A stretch of DNA of 64,000 nt from contig NZ_JAKZHV010000001.1 of NCBI RefSeq assembly GCF_022568835.1, positions 186,001 to 250,000 of the forward strand, read 5' to 3'. This document shows positions 17,315 through 25,760 of this stretch, piece by piece. The DNA comes from Arsenicicoccus piscis. Its GTDB lineage: Bacteria; Actinomycetota; Actinomycetes; Actinomycetales; Dermatophilaceae. The notes below the pieces were generated by a model. It did not search any database, had not been told where the DNA came from, and worked only from the letters and a program-made list of their open reading frames with translations. Position 1 is the first letter of the stretch. The number at the start of each line of letters is the position of its first letter. The position numbers were made by a program, and so were the translations under genes.

Positions 17315-19111
17315 TCACAGGCCGTCGACGCGCGAGGCGGGCGCGGTCAGGCCCGGGTTGGCCCCGAGGTAGGCGACCAGGTTGGCGAGGTCCTCGGGAC
17401 CACCGACGAGGTTCTTGCCATCCTTGAACGCCGTGAACAGGTCGCCGCCCTCGGCGAGGAAGGACAGCGTGCCGACGCGGTAGGTCTTCGCCGGGTCGAT
17501 CGCCACGCCGTTCAGCGCGAGGTTGATGGCCCGCGAGCCCTGCGGCTGGGAGGCGTCCCAGCTGTAGGTGAAGCCCTTCGAGACACCCAGGGCGAGCATC
17601 GGGCGCGACCCGCGGGCGGCGACCGGCTGGTACTGCTGCTCGAGCACCTGCTTGATCTGGGCGCCGGTGAGGTCGAGCGAGACCAGCAGGTTGCCGAACG
17701 GCGAGGTGGCGTAGGCCTCGGCGTAGGTGACCTCGCCGACCTTCTCCCCGTTGGTGATGGTGTTGCGCAGCAGGCTGGCACGGACCCCGCCGACGTTCAT
17801 GAACGCGATCTGGGCGCCGCCGTTGGCACCCGAGGTGCCCGCGAGGATGGCGTCGGCGATCATGTCGGCCATCGGCGTCTCGATGCCGCGGTTGCCGCTG
17901 GCGTCACCGGTGATGTCCTCGGCGATGGTGCCGACGACGCGGCCGGCGCGGGGTGCGGACAGCGCCTTCCACTTGTCGATGACGCGGGTCTCGGCCGGGT
18001 CCTTGGTGGTCTGGGTGACCAGGTGGTTCTGCGCGGTCGAGAGGGTGCGCACGACGTCCTTGGTGCGGCGGTCGATGACCAGGTTGGACTCGGTCACCAT
18101 CTGCCCGTAGGACGCGGCGCTCGTCACGAGGCGCGGGGCGCCGGCCGGGTCGGGGATGCTGCAGACGTAGGCCTGGTGGGTGTGGCCCGTGATGACCTCG
18201 TCGATCGACGGGTCGAGCTGGGAGGCGATCTGCACGATCGGGCCGGAGATACCCTGGCAGGAGTTGTAGGTGCCGCTCTGGTAGCCGCCCTCGTGCAGCA
18301 GCACGACGATCGCCTCGACGCCGCGCTTGCGCAGCTTGGCGGCCTCGGCGTTGGCGGTGGTGACCTCGTCGAGGAAGTCGACCGTCGACACCCCGCCCGG
18401 GCTGACCAGGGTCGGGGTGGCCTTGAGCGTCATGCCGATGAAGCCGACGTTGACGCCGTTGACCTTCTTGATCGAGGTGCCGGGGAGCAGGGACTGACCG
18501 TCGGACTTCTTCACGACGTTGGCGGCGAGCCACTGGAAGTTGGCGCCGGCGTAGGGCTGGCCCGGGAAGTAGCACCCGTCGACGGGGTGGCAGCCGCCGT
18601 TCTGCATGCGCAGCAGCTCGGCGGTACCCTCGTCGAACTCGTGGTTGCCGACGCTCGAGACGTCGAGGCCGAGGGTGTTGAGGCTCTCGACCGAGGGCTC
18701 GTCGTGGAACAGGCCGGACAGGAAGGTCGAGCCGCCGATCAGGTCACCGGCCGCGACGGTCAGCGTGTTGCCCTTGGGCGCCTTGGCGCGCAGCGAGCTG
18801 AGGGTGCTGGAGAGGTACTCGACGCCACCCACCTTCGTCTGGCTGGGGTCGGTGGCGGCCGGCAGCGGCGGGTCGCCGGCCTCCAGGTGGCCGTGGTAGT
18901 CGTTGAAGCTGAGCAGCTGCAAGGACATGGTCCCCGCGGTCGGCGGCTTCTTGTCACCGGCAGCCGGTGCCGGTGTCGCACCGGCCGGGGCGACGGCGAC
19001 GCCGGCCGCGATCAGGCCGGAGACCGAGAGGGTCGTGAGCGTGGTGCGCACTGCGGTCCGGCGGGTCGGACGGGCAGCAGCGCGGTGGGCGGGGCGAGGG
19101 CTGGTGGGCAT
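17315..19111 (-). CDS. Secreted 5'-nucleotidase/UshA-type metallophosphatase
   Basis: A 598-residue exported enzyme. A long Arg-rich n-region and a hydrophobic core (about 27-45) form the signal peptide. The metallophosphatase domain shows FNDYHGHLE, AAGDLIGGS, VGNHEFDEG, LLHEGG and TGHTHQAY. The C-terminal 5'-nucleotidase domain (about 390-570) contains ETPMADMIADA, NVGGVRASL and SPFGN. It hydrolyses extracellular nucleotides or related phosphoesters to salvage nucleoside and phosphate. GAGGAAA lies seven bases before the ATG at 19111. No cell-wall sorting signal is visible. Confidence 0.93.
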   Translation of the reverse strand: MPTSPRPAHRAAARPTRRTAVRTTLTTLSVSGLIAAGVAVAPAGATPAPAAGDKKPPTAGTMSLQLLSFNDYHGHLEAGDPPLPAATDPSQTKVGGVEYLSSTLSSLRAKAPKGNTLTVAAGDLIGGSTFLSGLFHDEPSVESLNTLGLDVSSVGNHEFDEGTAELLRMQNGGCHPVDGCYFPGQPYAGANFQWLAANVVKKSDGQSLLPGTSIKKVNGVNVGFIGMTLKATPTLVSPGGVSTVDFLDEVTTANAEAAKLRKRGVEAIVVLLHEGGYQSGTYNSCQGISGPIVQIASQLDPSIDEVITGHTHQAYVCSIPDPAGAPRLVTSAASYGQMVTESNLVIDRRTKDVVRTLSTAQNHLVTQTTKDPAETRVIDKWKALSAPRAGRVVGTIAEDITGDASGNRGIETPMADMIADAILAGTSGANGGAQIAFMNVGGVRASLLRNTITNGEKVGEVTYAEAYATSPFGNLLVSLDLTGAQIKQVLEQQYQPVAARGSRPMLALGVSKGFTYSWDASQPQGSRAINLALNGVAIDPAKTYRVGTLSFLAEGGDLFTAFKDGKNLVGGPEDLANLVAYLGANPGLTAPASRVDGL

Positions 19112-19219
19112 GGGGTTTCCTCATCGGTGAGCAGCCGGGCACAGGGCCTTCCTCGGCGGAGACTACCCCGGGGTCGATCCGTTGAGAAGACGCTCAGATG
19201 AACACCTGGTGCCAGACCC

Positions 19220-19309
19220 CTACCGGCGACGGCGCCCCCGCAGGACGCTGACGACGACGGCTCCGATCGCCACCAGCAGAGCTCCTTCGACAAGTCCCAG
19301 CTCGAACAC
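19220..19309 (-). CDS. Tiny 29-residue membrane protein (candidate small ORF)
   Basis: GTG at 19309 to TAG at 19220. A near-ideal ribosome site GAGGGGAG stands six bases upstream. The product begins FELGLVEGALLVAIGAVVV after the initiator and ends VLRGRRRR: one membrane helix followed by four arginines (N-out/C-in by the positive-inside rule). No homologue is known to me. It lies alone between the SNF2 helicase stop and the 5'-nucleotidase start, on the same strand as both. Support rests on the start signals and the sharply bipartite composition. Confidence 0.5.
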   Translation of the reverse strand: MFELGLVEGALLVAIGAVVVSVLRGRRRR

Positions 19310-19346
19310 GCCCCGCTCCCCTCGCTCGGTCCACCTGGCCCGGAGC

Positions 19347-22300
19347 CTACTCCCCCAGCAGCTCGGCGATGTCGGAGGCGCCGAGCGCCTTCGCGAACGC
19401 GCCCTCGTCGTCGACGACCTGGTCGAACAGGCCGCGCTTGCGCTCCTGCAGGGCGCGCACCTTCTCCTCGATGGTGTCCTCGGAGACCAGGCGGTAGACC
19501 ATCACCGGCTTGTCCTGCCCGATGCGGTGGGTGCGGTCGATGGCCTGCGACTCCGCGGCCGGGTTCCACCACGGGTCGAGGACGTAGACGTAGTCGGCCT
19601 CCGTCAGGGTGAGGCCGAAGCCACCGGCCTTGAGCGAGATGAGGAACGCCGTCGCGTCGCCGTCCTTGAACTCGGCGATCGTCTCGGGGCGGTTGCGCGT
19701 GCGCCCGTCGAGGTAGACCGTCGAGATCCCTTCTCGCGCAAGGCGACCGCGCACCCGGGTGAGGAAGCGGGTGAACTGGCTGAAGACGAGGACGCGGTGG
19801 CCCTCGGCCGCGAGCTCCTGCAGATGCTCGACGAGCAGGTCGATCTTGGCCGACTCGGCCGAGCCCTCATAGCCCTCGTCGACCAGCGCCGGGTCGAGCG
19901 CGAGCTGCCGCAGCCGGGTGAGCGCGGCCAGGATGGCTACCCGGTTCTTCTGCATGTCCCCCAGCAGGCCGAGCATGCGCTGGCGCTCGCGCTGCAGGTG
20001 CCGGTCGTAGATCCGGCGGTGCGCCGGCGCGAGCGGCACCGTGAGCACCTGCTCCTGCTTGGGCGGCAGGTCGGACGCGACCTGGTCCTTGGTGCGGCGC
20101 AGGACGAACGGGCGGATGCGGCGGCGCAGCGTGGCCAGCTGCTCGGGCGCGTCGCCGTTCTCGATCGGCTTGCGGTAGCGGTCGCCGAACTTGCCCGGGT
20201 CGGGGAACATGCCGGGGGCCGCGAGCGACAGGATCGACCAGAGGTCCATCAGGGAGTTCTCGAGCGGGGTGCCGGTGATGGCGAAGACGGACGACGTCTG
20301 CAGCCGCCGGATCGCGAGATAGGTCTTGGAGCGGTGGTTCTTGACGAACTGCGCCTCGTCGAGCACCACTGCGCGCCAGCTGATCTCGCGGTAGACCTCG
20401 TCGTCGAGCCGCACCAGCGTGTAGGAGCTGACGACGATGTCGGCGCCGGCGACGGTCTCGGCGAGCGAGCCCTCCCGCCGCTTCTCGGTCTCGGTGACGG
20501 CGACCACGCGCAGGTCGGGTGCGAACCGGGCGGCCTCCGACGCCCAGGTGCCGACGACGCTCGTGGGGGCGATCACGAGCACCGGGTCGGCGAGGTCGCC
20601 GGTCTCCTTGGCCCGCGCGACCATGGCGAGGGTCTGCAGGGTCTTGCCGAGGCCCATGTCGTCGGCGAGCACCCCGCCGAGGCCCGCGTCCCACAGCAGC
20701 GACAGCCACCGGAACCCGTCGACCTGGTAGTGCCGCAGCTCGGCCAGCAGGCCCTTCGGGATCTCGGCGGGACGCGAGCTGCCTAGGGTGAGAAGGGCTT
20801 CCATCCGGGCCTGCCAGCGGGCACTCTGCTCGGCGACCACGCCGAGGCGCTGCAGCTCCTCCCACCAGCCGGCCTGGAAGGCCGAGAGCCGCAGCGAGTC
20901 GCTGTCCTTGTCGACGAGGTCCCGAGCCTCCTCGACGAGAGCGCGCAGCGAGTCGAGCTCGGGGCGCTCCAGCGAGAAGTAGGTGCCCGAGTCGAGGATG
21001 AGGTGGCTCTCCTGCTGGGCGAGGGCGCGCAGCAGCTCGGGCAGCGGCACCTGCTCCTCGCCGATGGACACGGCGACGTCGAGGTCGAACCAGTCGCGCT
21101 GGTCGGAGTCGCGGACCGAGATCGAGACGACCGGATCCTCCTGCGCCTCGACGTAGTCCGGCACGTCGCCGTGCACCTGCACGTCGACCCCGTGCTCCTC
21201 CAGCCAGGGGACGAGGGTCTGCACGAGAGTCGCGCTGTCGATGCCCGAGGTGGCCGCTGCTGCGCGCAGCCGGTAGCCCGTGGGCGAGCGCCAGCGCAGG
21301 TGCTCGACGGCGTCCAGCGCGTCCTCGGCCGCGAGCGCCTCCACGAGGGCGCTCTCGGCAGCGAGGTCTCGCGCGGCGTCGGCCTGCGGCGAGTCCATCG
21401 GCACCCTGCGGGCGAGCGAGCCGCTCGTGGACGCCATGGGATAGACGTAGCACCAACGCAGCTCGGCTCGGTGCCCGTCGAGGTGGGTGATGTCGAGACC
21501 GAGGTGCGGCGGCTGCACCTGGGGCAGCTCGACGTTGCCGGACCGGGCGCTGACGGGCACCTGCCGGCTGAGCGCCGGGTAGTACTGCTCGAGGAAGCGA
21601 TCGACCTCCTCGGGCGGCACCATCAGAGTGCGGTGGGCGTCGACGAAGTTGGCCACCTGCTCCGGCACCGAGCTCTCGACCGGGTGCAGCACGACCTCGC
21701 GATCGGTCGTCGAGCGGTGCACCTCGTGGATGACGCCGTGCACCGGTCGGCCGATCGTCGACACGCGCCCCGAGAGGGGCTCCCCGTCGGCGGCCAGGAC
21801 GGTGGGGCGCAGCGTGAGGGGACCGGCACGGTCTACGGTGTCGACGTCGAGGGTGATGCGCACGGGGTCGCCGATGACGAATTCCTCTGTGGACGAAGCG
21901 GCTACGAGACCGACGCCCACCTTGCGGGCGCGGTCCAGCAGGTGCCAGATGGAGTCGTCGAAGTCGTCCAGGTAGACCGGGTGGTTGCCGTAGCCGTAGG
22001 CGAACTGGTTGCGCGTGCGGTCGTGCGCCGTGCGGATCTCCTGGACGACCTGCAGCTGGTCGGCGCGCGCCCGGACGCCGTAGCCGCGGCTGATCTCGGG
22101 CCAGGTCACCCCCGTCTTGACCCACTTGTCCTTCTTGTTGCGCACGACCGGCACGAGCTGGACGCGCTGCCCCGGGGCCGCACCGCCGCGACCGGAGGCG
22201 CGGTTGTCGACCAGCGAGGCCTGCAGCGCCATCTCGGGCAGGTCGGGGTCGACGCCCTGCCCGCGGGCGGGACGCAGCGCCCAGCCGAGGGCCCGCTCCC

Positions 22301-22661
22301 AGTCGGCCAGCGCGTTGGGGTCGGGGGCGCCCTGGATGCGGCGCCGGGCCTCGAGGACGACCGCGACGACGTGCTTGCAGCTGGACTGCATCGGGCAGGA
22401 GCAGCGTCCGTGCCACTCGGGAGCGGCGGGCGGGGGCGGCTCGACGCCGACCCGCGAGATGATGACCTGGTAGTCCGAGGAGCGGGAGCCGCGCACCGTG
22501 CCGAGGACGATGCCGCCGTCCGGGGTGACCGTGATGGCGACCACGTGACCCTTGCGCCAGTAGTCCGTGCCACGCTCGAGCGCCCCCTCGCCACACGTGC
22601 GGCGCAGGCGCTCGTCGTTGATCCGAGCGACCCACGCGGCAGGGGCGAGGTCAACAGGCAT
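19347..22661 (-). CDS. SWIM zinc-finger SNF2-family DNA helicase/translocase
   Basis: A 1104-residue ATPase. An N-terminal SWIM zinc finger CxCx5CxH (Cys87, Cys89, Cys95, His97) is followed by a long bacterial SNF2-associated region (about 110-600). The SNF2 core shows GLGKT (Lys673), DEAQ (768-771) and TGTPLEN; the helicase C lobe shows VFSQFTRFL, GGFGLTLTEA and RTHRIGQ. It translocates on double-stranded DNA; bacterial relatives are tied to transcription, repair or defence without a settled role. Its start lies 20 bases from a truncated transporter on the other strand. It is a single, full-length gene by family standards. Confidence 0.93.
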   Translation of the reverse strand: MPVDLAPAAWVARINDERLRRTCGEGALERGTDYWRKGHVVAITVTPDGGIVLGTVRGSRSSDYQVIISRVGVEPPPPAAPEWHGRCSCPMQSSCKHVVAVVLEARRRIQGAPDPNALADWERALGWALRPARGQGVDPDLPEMALQASLVDNRASGRGGAAPGQRVQLVPVVRNKKDKWVKTGVTWPEISRGYGVRARADQLQVVQEIRTAHDRTRNQFAYGYGNHPVYLDDFDDSIWHLLDRARKVGVGLVAASSTEEFVIGDPVRITLDVDTVDRAGPLTLRPTVLAADGEPLSGRVSTIGRPVHGVIHEVHRSTTDREVVLHPVESSVPEQVANFVDAHRTLMVPPEEVDRFLEQYYPALSRQVPVSARSGNVELPQVQPPHLGLDITHLDGHRAELRWCYVYPMASTSGSLARRVPMDSPQADAARDLAAESALVEALAAEDALDAVEHLRWRSPTGYRLRAAAATSGIDSATLVQTLVPWLEEHGVDVQVHGDVPDYVEAQEDPVVSISVRDSDQRDWFDLDVAVSIGEEQVPLPELLRALAQQESHLILDSGTYFSLERPELDSLRALVEEARDLVDKDSDSLRLSAFQAGWWEELQRLGVVAEQSARWQARMEALLTLGSSRPAEIPKGLLAELRHYQVDGFRWLSLLWDAGLGGVLADDMGLGKTLQTLAMVARAKETGDLADPVLVIAPTSVVGTWASEAARFAPDLRVVAVTETEKRREGSLAETVAGADIVVSSYTLVRLDDEVYREISWRAVVLDEAQFVKNHRSKTYLAIRRLQTSSVFAITGTPLENSLMDLWSILSLAAPGMFPDPGKFGDRYRKPIENGDAPEQLATLRRRIRPFVLRRTKDQVASDLPPKQEQVLTVPLAPAHRRIYDRHLQRERQRMLGLLGDMQKNRVAILAALTRLRQLALDPALVDEGYEGSAESAKIDLLVEHLQELAAEGHRVLVFSQFTRFLTRVRGRLAREGISTVYLDGRTRNRPETIAEFKDGDATAFLISLKAGGFGLTLTEADYVYVLDPWWNPAAESQAIDRTHRIGQDKPVMVYRLVSEDTIEEKVRALQERKRGLFDQVVDDEGAFAKALGASDIAELLGE

Positions 22662-22681
22662 AGCCTCCAGGATACGTCTGA

Positions 22682-23932
22682 CCAGCCGCAGGTCTCACCC
22701 GCCGGTACGACTTCAGCGTCTACGCGTTCTTCGCGACCTTCATCGCCGCCAACTTCTTCGCCGACGGCGACTCGACGGCCGCGCTGCTGTCCACCTTCGT
22801 GGTCTTCGGCGTCGGCTTCGTCGCCCGGCCCCTCGGTGCCATCGTGCTCGGGCTCTACGGCGACCGGATCGGCCGCAAGGCGGCGCTCACGACCACGATC
22901 CTGCTCATGGGTCTCGGCACCCTGATCATCGCGGTCGCCCCGCCCTACGCCGCGATCGGCGTCGCCGCGCCGGCGCTGCTCGTCCTCGGCCGCATCCTCC
23001 AGGGCTTCTCGGCCGGAGGTGAGATCGGCGGCGCCGCAGCCTATCTCGTAGAGCACGCCCCACCGAGCGAGCGCGGCACCTACGCCGCGTGGCTGCAGGC
23101 GAGCATGGGCATCTCGAACCTCATGTCGGCCATCATCGGCTTCACCATCACCTCCACGATGTCCACGTCGACCATCCACGACTGGGCCTGGCGGCTGCCC
23201 TTCCTCATCGGCCTGCTCATCGTGCCGGTCGGGTTCTACGTGCGGCGGCGGCTCCCCGAGACGGAGGCCTTCGCCCAGCTGAGCGCGGAGCAGGGCGACG
23301 AGTCGCCGCTCGAGCCGCTCAAGGCGCTCTTCACCACGCACCTGTCGCGGCTGCTCGCCGGCGCCGTCTTCTCGATCCTGTGGACGGTCTGCGTCTACGC
23401 GCTGATCATCTACCTGCCGACCTACTACTCCACCAAGGGGATCGGGCTCGGCTTCACGTCGCGCGACTCGTTCCTCGCATCGCTCGTCGGCAACGTCGTG
23501 CTGGTCGCCGGGTGCGTGCTCGCCGGGCGTGCCGCCGACCGGCTCGGCGCCCAACGGGTCCTCACCTGGGGTGTCGTGGCGATGCTCGTCGTGCCGCTCG
23601 CCGCGCTGTGGTGGCTGCACCGGCAGCCCACGATCCCCGTGCTCCTCGCGGTGCACGTGATCCTCTGCGCCAACGTGTCGGTCTTCGCCGGCATCGCCCC
23701 GTCGACCCTGGCGCGCGCGTTCCCGGCCGCGGTCCGGTCTACGGGGATGGCGTTGTCCTACAACATCGCCTCGATCTTCTTCGCGGGCTTCACCCCCGCG
23801 CTGATGACGTGGGCCACCCGGTCCGTGTCGGTCTACGCGCCCGCGCTGTGGGTCACCCTCGCCGCCATCACCTGCCTCGCCGTCCTGCCGCTGCTGTTCC
23901 GGCAGATCCGGTCGCTGGACGGGCAGGCCTGA
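22682..23932 (+). pseudogene. MHS-family transporter, 5'-truncated
   Basis: Homology to MHS transporters begins abruptly (RRYDFSVYAFFATFIAANFF, first helix) right after an in-frame TGA at 22679. No ATG, GTG or TTG exists in frame before 22799, which is already in the second helix. The usual 20-30 leading residues are absent, and the divergent SNF2 helicase starts only 20 bases away, leaving no room for them. The rest is complete: LYGDRIGRKA, GRILQGFSAGGEIGG and an intact C-terminal half to 23932. It is a remnant made by deletion or rearrangement, or a gene starting at GTG 22799 without its first helix. Convergent with another MHS gene. Confidence 0.75.
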
Positions 23933-23967
23933 CGCGCGCCGCGAACGCCGTTGCACCGCCCTGGATC

Positions 23968-25278
23968 TCAGTCGGGCAGCGGCGCGGACCGGTCCGGCTC
24001 GGGGCCGAGGGCCGCGCCGAGCGCGATGAGCAGTCCGCCGAGGACGAGCAGCGCCGCCACCGCGGTCGTGGCGCCGAGGCGCGCCTGCAGCGGCGGCAGC
24101 CAGAACGGATAGAGCGAGGGCAGCACGATGGACACGCTGTAGCCCACCCCGTAGCCGGTCGAGCGCACCGCGCCGGGGAACCGCTCGCTGAGGTAGGCCC
24201 CGATCGGGCCGAAACCGGACGACGTCGTCAGCTGCGTCGCCACGACGGCCGCCGTGACGGCCACCAGACCCCGGGCCGAGCCCACCGCGAGATAGCTCGC
24301 GGGCGCGAGCACCGCTGTGGCGAGGCCGAATCCGACGAGCAGACGGCGCCGCCCGACAACCTGCGAGAGCGCGCCCGCGACCGCGATCCCGAGGACGAGC
24401 GCCAGCGACGCGAAGAGCATGATCAGCGGCACGTCGGCGGGCGTGAGCCCGGGGTGCACCTTGAGGCCGGCCGTGAGGACCGGGATGGTCAGCTGCACGT
24501 AGAGCCACAGGCCCGTCATCAGGAGCACCACCTGGGCCAGCTGACGGCGCCACGGCCCAGCGACGACCGCGACGAACGGGCTGGTTGCTCTCGAGGCGGC
24601 CGTCGACGAGCTCGTCGACACGGGCCGTTCAGCCGTCGCCACGACGGAGTCACGCACCCCACGGCGGTAGTAGCCGAGCATCACCGCGGCGAGCAGGCCG
24701 CCGATGACGAACGAGATCCGCCAGCCGCCGGACGCGTACCCGTCGGCGCCGAGGACCGCGACCAGCAGCAGGGTCAGGGCGGCGATGGCGCTGTTGGCGA
24801 GCGGTGACATCGCCATGACCAGGCCGCTGACCAGCCCCCGTCGACGCGGTGCGCTCCACTCCATCGCGAGCGGCACGGCGGCGGTGTACTGCCCACCGAG
24901 GAAGATGCCGCCGAGGAAGCGCAGCACCACGAAGGCCCACACGGTGCCCGCGCCGAGCACCGTGTGGTCCGGCACCGCGGCGAGCGCCAGCGTGGTCGCG
25001 GCCACCCCACCGATCGCGACCTGAGTGGTCATGGTGCGCCCGTGGCGGTCGGCGAGATGGCCGAAAAGCGCTGCGCCGAGCGGCCGCCCGAGCAGCGTGG
25101 CCACGAACACGACGCCCGTCTGCGCGGCGGCACCGGCGGGCCCGTAGAGCCTCGCGGCGGCGGGCGCCAGCGCGATCACCGGCAGGAAGATGTCGACCTG
25201 GTCGACGAAGTTGCCCCACACGGCCCCCGTGACGGCCTTGCGCCCGGTGCGGCCCTGATCTGACGAAGGACGATCCAT
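23968..25278 (-). CDS. MHS/MFS transporter under TPP riboswitch control (predicted thiamine or precursor uptake)
   Basis: A 436-residue, 12-helix facilitator of the MHS type: WGNFVDQVDIFLPVIALAP at helix 1, HLADRHGRT in loop 2-3, RFLGGIFLGGQYTAAVPLA in helix 4, and RSTGYGVGYSVS late. The TPP riboswitch at 25281-25367 forms its 5' leader. The riboswitch 3' segment AGGGAG is also the ribosome site, six bases before the ATG at 25278; an adjacent GTG at 25281 is less well placed. By genomic logic it should import thiamine or a thiamine building block and be shut off when TPP is plentiful. No thiamine-biosynthesis gene is nearby. Family certain; substrate is inference from the riboswitch. Confidence 0.9.
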   Translation of the reverse strand: MDRPSSDQGRTGRKAVTGAVWGNFVDQVDIFLPVIALAPAAARLYGPAGAAAQTGVVFVATLLGRPLGAALFGHLADRHGRTMTTQVAIGGVAATTLALAAVPDHTVLGAGTVWAFVVLRFLGGIFLGGQYTAAVPLAMEWSAPRRRGLVSGLVMAMSPLANSAIAALTLLLVAVLGADGYASGGWRISFVIGGLLAAVMLGYYRRGVRDSVVATAERPVSTSSSTAASRATSPFVAVVAGPWRRQLAQVVLLMTGLWLYVQLTIPVLTAGLKVHPGLTPADVPLIMLFASLALVLGIAVAGALSQVVGRRRLLVGFGLATAVLAPASYLAVGSARGLVAVTAAVVATQLTTSSGFGPIGAYLSERFPGAVRSTGYGVGYSVSIVLPSLYPFWLPPLQARLGATTAVAALLVLGGLLIALGAALGPEPDRSAPLPD

Positions 25279-25280
25279 CA

Positions 25281-25367
25281 CACGCTCCCTACGGCGGCAC
25301 GACCCGCATCAGGTGGACGGTCGGCGCCGCGTCAGCACCCTCTCAGCCCGTGCCCGGGCTCCCGTGG
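25281..25367 (-). promoter_or_regulatory. TPP riboswitch (THI element)
   Basis: On the minus strand all conserved TPP-aptamer blocks occur in order: CCACGGGAGCCCGG (P1/P2), GGGCTGAGAGGG (the CUGAGA loop at 25341-25346), ACCTGATGCGGGT (25302-25314), a GCGG/CCGC stem and GTAGGGA (25286-25292). The closing P1 pairs CACG with CGTG. The terminal GGGAG doubles as the Shine-Dalgarno of the MHS gene, so ligand binding would block translation initiation directly. Confidence 0.92.
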
Positions 25368-25379
25368 TTCGGCCCGATG

Positions 25380-25757
25380 CTACGTCGCCTTGGGGGTGGC
25401 CTTCGGCGTGGTCCGGGGATCGGCCTTGACGGTGAGCGTGGGGTCGGCCGCGTCGGCGTTCTTGATGCCGACCGTGAGGCCGAGCGTGTTGCCCTTGCGG
25501 TCGCTCTGGTAGCACCGCATGGTCTCCCCGGCTCGGACCGTCAGGTCCCCGGGACAGGTCACCGAGTAGTCCTTGCCCGTCTTGGCCTTCATCAGCTGAC
25601 GCACCTTGGACTGCACCGTCTTCTGCGGGATGGTCGCGGCCGGCTGGGCGCCGCCACCACACCCCGCCAGGGCCAGCCCGAGCGCAGCAACCGTGGCGGT
25701 CAGCAGCGCCGGCCGCGCGGGGAGGCGAAGCTCGATCACGGGCACCACTGTAGCCAC
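25380..25757 (-). CDS. DUF4333-type lipoprotein
   Basis: A 125-residue protein with a hydrophobic leader and lipobox LAGC, then a single small domain with paired cysteines (VTCPGDLTVRAGETMRC). This SVTCP...G..MRC pattern is that of DUF4333, a common actinobacterial surface domain of unknown function. The C-terminus is a Thr/Pro/Lys tail. AGGAG lies six bases before the GTG at 25757; that start is three bases after the stop of the GH13 gene, so the two are co-transcribed. Several later GTGs are possible starts. Confidence 0.8.
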   Translation of the reverse strand: MATVVPVIELRLPARPALLTATVAALGLALAGCGGGAQPAATIPQKTVQSKVRQLMKAKTGKDYSVTCPGDLTVRAGETMRCYQSDRKGNTLGLTVGIKNADAADPTLTVKADPRTTPKATPKAT

Positions 25758-25760
25758 GGG

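Noticed and set aside
21003-22925. Long plus-strand frame opposite the SNF2 helicase start
   Set aside because: It is a shadow of the helicase and runs into the truncated transporter in the wrong frame.
25281-25367. TPP element considered a plain terminator or attenuator of the neighbouring lipoprotein gene
   Set aside because: It lies on the minus strand upstream of the MHS gene, carries every conserved aptamer block in order, and its end supplies that gene's ribosome site.
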